DNA of 60,363 bases from Actinomycetota bacterium (GTDB lineage: Bacteria; Actinomycetota; Actinomycetes; S36-B12; CAIYMF01), in NCBI GenBank assembly GCA_020161245.1, contig JAIUOK010000029.1:1-60363 (forward strand), read 5' to 3'. The position numbers were made by a program, and so were the translations under genes. This document shows, one piece after another, positions 8,400 to 18,182 of this stretch. Position 1 is the first letter of the stretch. Each line of letters begins with the position of its first letter. The notes beneath the pieces were generated by a model. It searched no databases, had not been told where the DNA came from, and saw nothing but the letters and a program-made list of their open reading frames with translations.

Positions 8400-10427
8400 G
8401 TGATGCAGCGGCTGCCGGGCGGGCAGGGCGTTCCCGCCTCCATCGACCCCCTGATCGCGCTGGGGCTCGACGCGCTGCCGGCTGCGTCGGTGATGATCTT
8501 CGACCGCGACCTCGTCTTCCGGCTCGTGCGCGGCACTGCCGTGCGCGACCAGGGGGTCGATCCGGCTTCGCTCGAGGGGCGTGCCGCCTCTGAGGCCCTC
8601 GGCCCGCAGCGGTGGGCCTTCTACGAACCGCTGTACCGCAAGGCGCTCGAGGGCGAGGCGTCGTCGATCGAGATCCCCGGCCGCTCGGGCATCGGCTTCT
8701 ACCGCGTCGACGTCGCGCCCGTGCGCGACGCAGCGGGCACGGTGATCGGCGGCTCGTCGGTCGCCGTCGACATCACCGAGGCGCGCCGGCTCACCGACGC
8801 CCTGGCCGACAGCGAGCAGCGGCTGCACCGGACGATGCAGTACTCGCCGGTGGGGATCGTGCTGGTCAACGCGGACGGCCGGTTCCTGGACGTCAACGAG
8901 TCCTTCGCCCGGATGCTCGGGTACGCGGTCGACGACATCATCGGTCGCACCATCCTCGACATCACCGAGGCGGAGGACGCCGAGCCCACGCTGGCCGCCT
9001 TCAGCTCCCTCGTCACCGGCGAGCAGTCGACCGCCGCCACACGCAAGCGCTACCGCCGTGCCGACGGGTCGGTGGTGTGGGCCGATGTCTCGGGCTCCCG
9101 GGTATCGGCCGAGGACGGCTCATTCCTGCACAACGTCGTCGTCGTGAGCGATGTCACCACGGAGATGGAGCAGGCGGAGGCGCTGCGGCTCAGCGAGGAG
9201 CGCTTCCGGCTCCTTGCCGAGAACGCGTCCGACGTCGTCTACATGGCGACCCGCGACGGCACGATGCTCTGGGTCTCGCCCAGCGCTCGGCCGGTGCTGG
9301 GCCGCACGCCGGAGTCGATGGTCGGGCACCGCGCCGAGGACTTCGTCCACCCGGGCGACGTGGAGCAGCTCACTCGGTGGCGCGACGCGTTCTACGCCGG
9401 GACCCTCGAGGGCGAGTCCGTGCTGCGCTGGCCGACGCCGCGAGGGGTCCGCGAGATGTCGCTCGTGGTGCACGGGGTCGACCTGCCGGACGGCCCGGGC
9501 GCCGTGATCGGTCTGCACGACATCACCGACGCCCAGCAGGCCCGGCGCGCTCTTGCCCGCAGCGAGGAGCGGTTCCGCTTGGCGATGGCGGCCGCTCCTA
9601 TCGGCATGGCCATCTCCGATGCGTCGGGGTCCTTCCGCGAGGTGAACGAGGCGCTGCAGCAGCTGCTCGGCGCCGACGAGGCAGAGCTGATCGGCCGCTC
9701 GGTGTCGGACTTCCTGCCGCCCGAGGAGGCGCACCTGGCGCACGACGCCACCGAGCAGCTCCACGACCAGGGCCACGAGACGATGCGCCACGAGCACCGG
9801 CTGATCAACGGCGACCGCTCGGTCTGGGTCGAGCACGCCGCCAGCGTCATGCGCGGCGACGACGGGCAGCCGCAGTTCTACGTCCACCAGTTCGTCGACC
9901 GCACCGAGGCCTACGAGCTGCGCCGCGACCTGGAGTTCCGGGCCAGCCACGACGCGCTCACCGGCGTGATCAACCGGGGCGAGCTCATGCGCCAGCTCGA
10001 CCGCGGCCTGCGCCGCGCGCAGGGCACGGCGTCGTGGCTCGGCGTGCTGTTCGTCGACGTCGACAACCTCAAGACCCTCAACGACGAGCACGGGCACGGG
10101 GTGGGCGACGCCGCCATCCGCGCGGTCGCCGACCGGCTCGCCTCCGCCGTGCGCGCGCAGGACCTCGTGGCGCGCATCGGCGGCGACGAGTTCGTCGTCC
10201 TGCTCGAGCGGCTGCACCACCGCGAGGAGCTCGCCGGGATCGCCGAGAAGCTGCTGGTCGCCGTGTCCGGCCCGCTCGATGTCGAAGGCCGCCGGCTCGA
10301 GCTGTCGGTGTCGGTCGGCGCGGTGCTGGCCGGGCACGACGAGGGCCCGGACGCCGTCCTCGCCCGGGCCGACCACGGGCTGCTGCGCGCCAAGGCGGCC
10401 GGCCGGCGCCAGGTCGACGTCGACTAG
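8400..10427 (+). CDS. Four-PAS GGDEF diguanylate cyclase
   Basis: 675 residues. Four PAS domains (about residues 18-130, 140-255, 268-378, 392-505) precede a GGDEF domain (about 512-673). The motif GGDEF at 594-598 is intact, with I-site RAQD five residues before it, so this is an active, feedback-inhibited cyclic-di-GMP synthase by sequence. PAS 3, PAS 4 and GGDEF match PAS 2, PAS 3 and GGDEF of the preceding gene; the N-terminal PAS is extra. Two start codons stand side by side (GTG 8400, ATG 8403). It is probably soluble. Different N-terminal sensors on near-identical output modules suggest duplication followed by new signal specificity. Confidence 0.9.
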   Translation: MMQRLPGGQGVPASIDPLIALGLDALPAASVMIFDRDLVFRLVRGTAVRDQGVDPASLEGRAASEALGPQRWAFYEPLYRKALEGEASSIEIPGRSGIGFYRVDVAPVRDAAGTVIGGSSVAVDITEARRLTDALADSEQRLHRTMQYSPVGIVLVNADGRFLDVNESFARMLGYAVDDIIGRTILDITEAEDAEPTLAAFSSLVTGEQSTAATRKRYRRADGSVVWADVSGSRVSAEDGSFLHNVVVVSDVTTEMEQAEALRLSEERFRLLAENASDVVYMATRDGTMLWVSPSARPVLGRTPESMVGHRAEDFVHPGDVEQLTRWRDAFYAGTLEGESVLRWPTPRGVREMSLVVHGVDLPDGPGAVIGLHDITDAQQARRALARSEERFRLAMAAAPIGMAISDASGSFREVNEALQQLLGADEAELIGRSVSDFLPPEEAHLAHDATEQLHDQGHETMRHEHRLINGDRSVWVEHAASVMRGDDGQPQFYVHQFVDRTEAYELRRDLEFRASHDALTGVINRGELMRQLDRGLRRAQGTASWLGVLFVDVDNLKTLNDEHGHGVGDAAIRAVADRLASAVRAQDLVARIGGDEFVVLLERLHHREELAGIAEKLLVAVSGPLDVEGRRLELSVSVGAVLAGHDEGPDAVLARADHGLLRAKAAGRRQVDVD

Positions 10428-10506
10428 TCCCTCTCCGCGGGCTCTCCTGCGGCGCAGCGGTGCCCCGGAACCCTCACGGGGCCCGGGTGCCTGCCGAGGA
10501 GAGGGT

Positions 10507-11739
10507 GTGACGACGCAGCCCGACCCTGCCCTGGGCGTCCCAGGTCCGTCCGACTCCGCCTCCCACGACCCGGCGGTGGTGTTCGTCGACTCGTACTCGT
10601 GGCAGTCGTTCGCCGACCTCGCCGGTGCCTTGCGCCACCGGGGGATCCCGGCTGCACGCATCACCGGGCGTGCCGCGTCTCCTCGGCAGCGCGCCGTGAT
10701 GGCGCTGGAGTCGCTGGTCTACGGGCCGTCGGTCCAGCTGGTCGACGGCGGTGCGCTCGCCGGCCGGCCGGCCACCATCAGCCCGGGCGCCCTTGCGATG
10801 GCGGTCGGTCCGACCACGCGCGACGTGCAGATGCAGGACGACCTCGTCATCCCCGCGCTCGACAGCGGCCCCTGCGCGGCGAACCCGCTGCGGCGCGTGG
10901 CGCCGGGCGTCGACCCTATGGTGCTGGTCGACAAGCGCCTGCAGGAGGAGTCCGCGCGCCACGCCGGCGTCCCTGTTCCTGAGTCCTGGCCCACCCGCGA
11001 GACGGCCCAGCTGCCGGCGGTCGTCAAGCCGGCCGTGGGCTTCGGCGGCGACGACGTCACCGTGGTGCACGACGCCGACGCGCTCGACCGCGCGTGGCGC
11101 GAGGTGGTGGCCAAGCACGGCCGCCCGCCGGTCGTGCAGCGGCTGCTCGCGCAGGGGATGTCGACGGCCGGGGTCGCCACCCACGGCGAGCCGGTGCTGC
11201 TGGTGTCCTACCAGGGCACGCCCGCCAGCGACGACCCCACGGGCCCGTCCGAGTCGATCGTCGCCGTGCGCGACGACGTCGCGGACCGCCTCGCCCGCGA
11301 CTTCCTCGCCGACCTCGGGTACACCGGGATCTTCTGTATCGACTGGGCCCGGGACGCCGACGGCGGCCTGCGTCTCATCGACTTCAACGCCCGCGCGTTC
11401 GGCTCCTGGGTGGGCCTGCAGGACCTCGGCTTCGACGTCGTCGGCGCCTACCTCTACGTGCTCGGCCTCGGCCCCCGCCCGGACGGCCCCGAGGGCGTGT
11501 ACGGCGAGGAGCGCTCGATGCTGCGCTACCCGTGCCCGGCCGGGCTCGACCTCGCCGGCGTGCGCGCCTGGCGTCGCACCTCGGTGGACATCATCCGCAC
11601 CCGTCGCGCCTACCTCGGCGGTCGCTGGGCCGGCGTCATGCGGCTGCGCACCGAGATCGGCACCGTGCGGGCGGCGCTGCGGCGCCTGCTCTCGCGCCGC
11701 GACCGGCCCGATGCGACCGACGACGACGACGCAGCCTGA
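10507..11739 (+). CDS. ATP-grasp domain protein of unknown substrate
   Basis: 410 residues, in the same direction 79 bases after the second cyclase, from a GTG behind GAGGAGAGG. The N-terminal 120 residues form a Rossmann-like pre-ATP-grasp domain (VVFVDSYSWQSFADL). The ATP-grasp core runs from about 140 to 330: a lid-lysine segment LPAVVKPAVGFGGDDV, a middle VVQRLL strand, and the metal-binding LRLIDFNARAFGSW. The last 60 residues are basic and helical, with an acidic end. The fold joins a carboxylate to an amine or thiol using ATP, but nothing here tells the substrate. It resembles actinobacterial carboxylate-amine ligase-like proteins involved in cell-surface or natural-product chemistry. 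A link to the cyclases is inference from position. Confidence 0.75.
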   Translation: MTTQPDPALGVPGPSDSASHDPAVVFVDSYSWQSFADLAGALRHRGIPAARITGRAASPRQRAVMALESLVYGPSVQLVDGGALAGRPATISPGALAMAVGPTTRDVQMQDDLVIPALDSGPCAANPLRRVAPGVDPMVLVDKRLQEESARHAGVPVPESWPTRETAQLPAVVKPAVGFGGDDVTVVHDADALDRAWREVVAKHGRPPVVQRLLAQGMSTAGVATHGEPVLLVSYQGTPASDDPTGPSESIVAVRDDVADRLARDFLADLGYTGIFCIDWARDADGGLRLIDFNARAFGSWVGLQDLGFDVVGAYLYVLGLGPRPDGPEGVYGEERSMLRYPCPAGLDLAGVRAWRRTSVDIIRTRRAYLGGRWAGVMRLRTEIGTVRAALRRLLSRRDRPDATDDDDAA

Positions 11740-11790
11740 GGCCTACGGCTGCGAGGTGCGTCAGCGGGCAGTCGCGACCGGTGCGTCGCC

Positions 11791-12225
11791 TCAGCCAGGT
11801 GCCACGAGCTCGTACGCCGGCTGCGCGAGCAGCTCGCGGCCGTCGACGGTGACGACCGGTCGCCCGTCGAGCGGCTCGGGCAGCAGCACCGACGTCGACT
11901 CGACGACCGGGGGACGGCGGTCGTCCGAGCCCCACGGTCGCCACGGGTCCGAGGAGATGACAGCCCGTACGACGACCGCATCGCCGTCGTCCTGCACGTA
12001 GACCCGCCGCAGCTGCTGGTCGGAGGGCCGCTCGAACTGCACGGTGAGGCGCCCGTCGCCGTCGTCGACGGCGTAGGCCGTCACGGTGGTGTCGACGGGG
12101 ACGCCGGGGAGCAGGAGCAGCAGCACGGAGAAGAGGGCGGCGAATCCGGCACCGCCGGCAAGCAGCGAGGCGCGCCGGGTCGGGCGCCACGTCGGTGCGC
12201 CGTCGAAGTCGCGGGTCCCCACCAT
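11791..12225 (-). CDS. Membrane-anchored hypothetical protein
   Basis: 144 residues. A polar N-terminus is followed by one hydrophobic segment (about 23-45, rich in Leu) and a beta-rich external domain of 100 residues that includes VDDGDGRLTVQF and VYVQDDGDAVVVRA. The ATG at 12225 was chosen because GAGAGG lies 8 bases before it; longer frames upstream lack a ribosome site. No family recognised. It follows the small membrane protein gene at 12400-12741 in the same direction, but a strong hairpin lies between them. Confidence 0.6.
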   Translation of the reverse strand: MVGTRDFDGAPTWRPTRRASLLAGGAGFAALFSVLLLLLPGVPVDTTVTAYAVDDGDGRLTVQFERPSDQQLRRVYVQDDGDAVVVRAVISSDPWRPWGSDDRRPPVVESTSVLLPEPLDGRPVVTVDGRELLAQPAYELVAPG

Positions 12226-12339
12226 GCGCGTGCCTCTCGGACCGGCCGCCGGTACGGCCGCTGCGCCCAGGGTGACGCGCCCGGCGGTGCCGCGCACCCC
12301 CAAGCACGATCGAGCGTCGTGGGCTGCGTGCGGCGATCT

Positions 12340-12366
12340 GCTGTGCGGGACGACGTCCCGCACAGC
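12340..12366 (-). terminator. Strong hairpin terminator
   Basis: GCTGTGCGGGAC (12340-12351) pairs perfectly with 12355-12366 over a GAC loop: 12 bp. It lies 34 bases past the stop of the minus-strand gene at 12400 and before the next minus-strand gene. Confidence 0.6.
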
Positions 12367-12372
12367 GGTCAG

Positions 12373-12412
12373 CCGACGCTCACGGAAAGACGCCGACGAT
12401 CACGGAAAGATG
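12373..12412. repeat. 20-bp imperfect tandem duplication over a gene's 3' end
   Basis: Two 20-bp copies (12373-12392 and 12393-12412) sharing CCGACGnTCACGGAAAGAnG, two mismatches. The second copy contains the last codons and stop of the minus-strand gene at 12400-12741, so the gene end has been copied once just downstream. Confidence 0.7.
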
Positions 12413-12741
12413 TTGTGCCACGCGGTGTAGACCATGAACACCAGCGTCGCCGCGAGGGCGGCGCCGACGATCACCCGGCCCACCGGCCCGAGCTGCAGCC
12501 CGCTGGAGACTGGCTTTGCCTTGTACGGCCTGGGCTTGGGCAGCGGCGTCACCACAGCCGCGCCGCCCGCCTCAGGCCCGGGCGTACCGCGCGTCATCGC
12601 CTGGTAGTCGGTCGGCGCGGCGACGGTCGGCTGCTGCAGCGTCCCGCCGGGCACGATGCGGCTGAGGTCGGCCGCCGCCCAGTGCTTCACATCGGGACGG
12701 GCACCGGGGTCGCCTGTGCCGGGCTGCTCGGGCTCGGTCAT
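12400..12741 (-). CDS. Small protein with one C-terminal membrane helix
   Basis: 113 residues from the ATG at 12741. The N-terminal 75 residues are Pro/Gly-rich and polar. A single hydrophobic segment lies near the end (about 88-108, VGRVIVGAALAATLVFMVY), then WHNIFP. This is a tail-anchored layout. No Shine-Dalgarno is visible; an upstream in-frame start at 12780 would add 13 poorly biased residues. The family is not recognised. It lies 78 bases downstream of sbcC in the same direction and may be read with it. Confidence 0.6.
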   Translation of the reverse strand: MTEPEQPGTGDPGARPDVKHWAAADLSRIVPGGTLQQPTVAAPTDYQAMTRGTPGPEAGGAAVVTPLPKPRPYKAKPVSSGLQLGPVGRVIVGAALAATLVFMVYTAWHNIFP

Positions 12742-12819
12742 GCGGCCATGGTGGCACCCGCCGGTGCACCGAGGCAGCACCGGCGCTGCGAGTCTGCTGA
12801 GAGCAGAGGCCGTCGTCGC

Positions 12820-15806
12820 TCAGGCGACCACGCGGGTGGTGCTCGGCCCCTGCGGGCGCGGCCGCGAGATCTCGAGCCGCTCCGGGATGCGGTCCTTGAG
12901 CTCGGCGACGTGGCTGACGATGCCGATCGCCCGGCCGCCGTCGCGCAGGTCGTCGATCACGGCCATGACCTGCTCGAGGGTCTCGGGGTCGAGGCTGCCG
13001 AACCCCTCGTCGATGAACAGCGTGTCGAGGTCGACGCCGCCCGCCTCGGCCTTCACGACGTCGGCGAGGCCGAGGGCGAGCGCCAGCGAGGTGTAGAAGG
13101 TCTCGCCGCCGGACAGCGACCGCGGGTTGCGCGCCTCGCCGGTGTGGCGGTCGATGACGCGCAGCGCGAGCCCGCTGCGCTCGGCCCTGCGCTCGGCGTC
13201 GTCGGTGCGCTCGAGCTCGTAGCGGCCGGCCGACATCGCGGCGAGGCGCAGGTTGGCCGCGTCGACGACCTGCTCGAACCACCGGCGCAGCACGTAGCTG
13301 GTCAGCGTCATCCGGCGCTCGCCGCCCATGCCTCGCGCGAGCCGGGCGAGTCGTTCGACGGGAGCGGCTGCGCGGGCGGCGGCGTCGTGGCGCGACTGCG
13401 CGTCGGCGACCTGGCGGCACGCCTCGGCGAATCGCTCGACCCGCTGAGAGGCCACCGCGAGGCCGTGCATCGCGGACCGGTGGGCGGCGTCGGCCTCCGC
13501 GCGCACCCGGCGCTGCTCGGCAGCGCGGGCACGGACCTCCTCGGCGGTGGCGAGGTCGAGGCCGTGGAACCGCGCGTCGTCAGCGGAGGCGACCAGCGCC
13601 GCGAGCTGCGACTCCCACTCGCGGCATGCGTGGTCGAGGAAGTCGAGCTGGTCGTGGGTGCGCCGGGCATGACGGACGGCGTCCGGATCGGCGAAGCCCG
13701 CCTTCGACGCCGACGTGCGCGTCTGCCGGGTGCGCTGCTCGAGCGCCGAGCGCGCCGCGGCGACGGCGGTGACGAGATCGGCGGTGCGCCGCTCTGCGTC
13801 AGCGAGGTCGCGCAGCGCCCGCTGACGCGCCGCCACCGACGGGTGACCGTCGCGGGCGGCCTCGATCTCGCGCTGCTGGGCGCCGAGCACGTCGAGCGCG
13901 GCGCGGTGCTCGGCGATGCGGCGGGCCTCCTCCTCCCTGGCCGCCTGCAGGCGGGCCGAGAGGCGGCCGGCGTCGAGCTTGAGGTCCTCGAGCTCCTCGG
14001 CAAGGCGGGGGAGCGCCTCCTGCGCCGCCCGGCCGGCCTCGAGGTCGGCCGTGCGTGCGTCCAGGACGGCCGTGAGCTCGGCCGGGTCGAGGTCTCCGGA
14101 GCGTGCCTTGAGGTCGGCGCGCTGGGCGGCGAGGTCGGCGGCTTTGGCCTGCGCATCGTGGTAGCGCTTCTGGGCGAGGTCGGACTCGTTGCGCGCGTCG
14201 GTCACGTCGTCCTGCGTGATCGCGGCTGCGGCAGCGCTGGCCGGATGCGGGTGGTCGACGCCGCCGCACACCAGGCACGGCTCGCCGCTGACGAGGACGG
14301 CCGCGAGGTTGGCGGCGATGCCGTCGAGGTAGCGGCTGTGCAGCGTGTTGGCCTTCTCGTGCAGGCGGTTCCACTCCTCATGGGCCTCCTGCGCGTCGCG
14401 CTGCGCCTGCAGATCGCGCGGCTCGAGCCGCGTGAGCGCCACCGCCGCCTCGGCCTGCGCCCGGAGCCGGAACACGTCCTGCTCGGCCGCCGCCACGCCC
14501 GCGGCCTGCACCCTGGCCGCAGCGAGCCGCTGGTCGGCCGCCTCGACGCGCTCGGGCAGCAGCGCGAGGTCGTGCTCGACCTCGGCGCGCTGGACGCCGG
14601 CCTCGTCGGCTGCCGCGTGCAGCCCGTGGACGTGGGCGACGGCGGCCTCGAGCGCCTCCTCGCGCTCGACCAGGTGGCCCAGCGATGCCGCCCGCTCGTC
14701 GGCCTCACGGGCGGCCGTGGTGCGCAGGTGCGCCCCCTCGCCGCGGCGGGCGTCGTCGTCGGCGTCGGGCACGGCGTCGAGCAGGGCGCCGAGGGCGGCT
14801 GCATGGTCCTGCGTTGCAGCGTCGAGCTGGTCGAGCAGCACGGCGACGGGTGCGGCGGCGCGGCCGAGTCGCAGCTCGGCCTGGCGCTGCTCGTGGTGGG
14901 GCCGGGTCGCGACGTGGGCCTCGAGGGCCGACCGGGTGCGCACGGCGTCGTCGAGCAGCGCGACGTGGGCCTCGGCCGCCGCCGCTGCCTCGCCGGCTGC
15001 GGCCAGCGACGCGGACGCCTCCGCGTGGCACTGCTCGGCCTGGGCCGCTGCGACGGCGAGGCTGTCGGACACGAGGTCGAGCGCGTGCGGCCGCTCGGCC
15101 GCCGGGAGCGAGCGCAGGGCGAGGGCTCCGTCGTCGTCGAGGCCGGCCGCCTCGGCCGCCTTCGCCAGCGCGGTGGTGACGACCAGCTCGGCCTCGCTGC
15201 GCTCGGCCGCAGCATCCTTGCGGCGGCGGTCGAGCTCGTCGGTGACGCGGTCGAACAGCGCAGTGCCGAACACCTTGGTGAGCAGCTTGCGACGGGTGTC
15301 GTCGTCGGAGCGCAGGAAGGTGGCGAACTCGTTCTGGGGGAGCAGCACCACCTTGGTGAACTGCTCGCGGGTGAGGCCCAGCGAGTCCTCGAGGACGTGG
15401 CCGACCTCCTGGTGGCTGCTGCTCAGCGACGTCCAGGCGCCGGCGTCGAGGCGCTCGAGGTGCACCCGGGCCCGCTCGCGGGTGACGCCGTCGCCGCGCT
15501 TCTTCGGCCGGTCGTGCTCGGGCACGCGCGTGATGCGCAGACGGTCGCCGCGGACGGTGAGGTCGAGCACGACCTGGGGGGTGGCATCGGGCGCGGCGAA
15601 GTGCGAGCGCAGCCGGTCGGGCGACGACTCGGTGCTCGCCGGCTGGCCGTAGAGCGCGAACACGATCGCGTCGAGCACCGTCGACTTGCCCGCGCCGGTG
15701 GGCCCCTCGAGCAGGAACAGCCCGCCGGCCGCGAGCGCGTCGAGATCGATGTCCTCGGTGCCCGCGAACGGGCCGATCGCCGAGATCTGGAGGCGGTGCA
15801 GGCGCA

Positions 15807-15807
<1 letters not shown>
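12820..15807 (-). CDS. sbcC: DNA double-strand end nuclease, ATPase subunit SbcC
   Basis: 995 residues, an SMC/Rad50-type ATPase that works with SbcD to open hairpins and process blocked DNA ends. Walker A GPTGAGKST is at 35-43. The Q-loop region (VVLLPQNEFATFL) lies near 152. Two long Ala/Arg/Glu-rich coiled coils flank a zinc hook CLVCGG near 509-512. The signature LSGGETFYTSLALALGLAD lies near 897, and Walker B plus catalytic acid (LDTLFIDEGFGSLD) near 927. Its ATG shares one base with the sbcD stop (TGATG), so the two subunits are translationally coupled. The length is normal. Confidence 0.96.
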
Positions 15808-17177
<1,370 letters not shown>

Positions 17178-17404
17178 CGACCGTCCCCTCCGTCCTGCCG
17201 CGCGGTGCTGCTCCGGCTGCCGTACCGCTGCTGCGGACGCTAGGGCGTACGTCCGACAGCGAAGGCTGGCCGGCCCTGCCGACCCCATCCTCCGAGGCGG
17301 CCGCGGACGGCCCCGGGAGGCGCGCCGCCGCCGCGCCCGCCCTGTGACGGGAGTGACGGGTGTGACGACCCACCGGCTGGGTCGCCCCGTGGACGGGCGC
17401 CCTC

Positions 17405-17410
17405 TACGGT
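17405..17410 (+). promoter_or_regulatory. -10 box of leaderless DUF429 gene
   Basis: TACGGT followed by exactly six bases and then the GTG at 17417. No Shine-Dalgarno is present. Confidence 0.6.
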
Positions 17411-17416
17411 GCGACG

Positions 17417-18100
17417 GTGCGGGTGCTGGGCGTGGACGGCTGCCGGGGCGGCTGGGCCGGGATCGTGTGGGACGGGACATCCGTCGCGGGTGCGTACGGC
17501 GTCGACCTCGACCGTCTGCTCGACGATTCCGGACCCGTCGACGTCGTCGCGATCGACATGCCGATCGGGCTCGCCGACTCGGGCACCCGCCAGGCCGACC
17601 TGCAGGCACGTGCGGCGCTGGGCGCCGCGGCGTCGTCGATCTTCGTGACGCCGGTCCGCGCCGCCCTCGAAGCCCCCACCCAGGCGCTCGCCACGGCGGC
17701 CAATCGCGGGCTCGGCGGGCAGGGGGTGTCGGCCCAGGCCTACGCGCTGCGGCCCAAGATCCTCGAGGTCGACGCCTGGGTGCGCGGACCCGGGGCCGGC
17801 CGCCGGGTCGTCGAGGTGCATCCCGAGCTCAGCTTCCGCGCGATGGGCGACGAGCCGGCGCTGGCGCCCAAGCGCAGCTGGCGGGGAGCAGCGCAGCGAC
17901 GGGCGCTGCTGCGCGGCCAGGGGCTCGATCTCGAGTCGGTCGACCTGGGTCCGGTGGCGCGGGCCGCGGCGGCCGACGACGTCGCCGATGCCGCAGCTGC
18001 GGCCTGGACGGCGATGCGCCTGGCGCTCGGCGCTGCGGTGAGCCGACCCGACCCCCCGGAGCGGTTCTCCGACGGCTGGCCCTGCGCTATCTGGACCTGA
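17417..18100 (+). CDS. DUF429 family protein (RNase H-like fold)
   Basis: 227 residues. It begins MRVLGVDGCRGGWAG, the conserved first strand and acidic residue of DUF429, a family with a ribonuclease H-like fold predicted to be a metal-dependent nuclease. Further signature pieces are VVAIDMPIGLAD (about 42-53), SSIFVTPVRAAL (about 73-84), LRPKILEVD (about 112-120) and VVEVHPELSFRAM (about 133-145), then a helical C-terminus with DDVADAAAAAWTA. The acids Asp7, Asp47 and Glu135 are candidates for metal ligands. Substrate and pathway are unknown. Confidence 0.8.
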   Translation: MRVLGVDGCRGGWAGIVWDGTSVAGAYGVDLDRLLDDSGPVDVVAIDMPIGLADSGTRQADLQARAALGAAASSIFVTPVRAALEAPTQALATAANRGLGGQGVSAQAYALRPKILEVDAWVRGPGAGRRVVEVHPELSFRAMGDEPALAPKRSWRGAAQRRALLRGQGLDLESVDLGPVARAAAADDVADAAAAAWTAMRLALGAAVSRPDPPERFSDGWPCAIWT

Positions 18101-18182
18101 GCTGCCGGGTCCGGAGGCAGGAAGATCTCCGGTCGGGCGTGTTCGCAGGCGACAGGACCTCCGTCGAGAGCAGGATGTCGCC

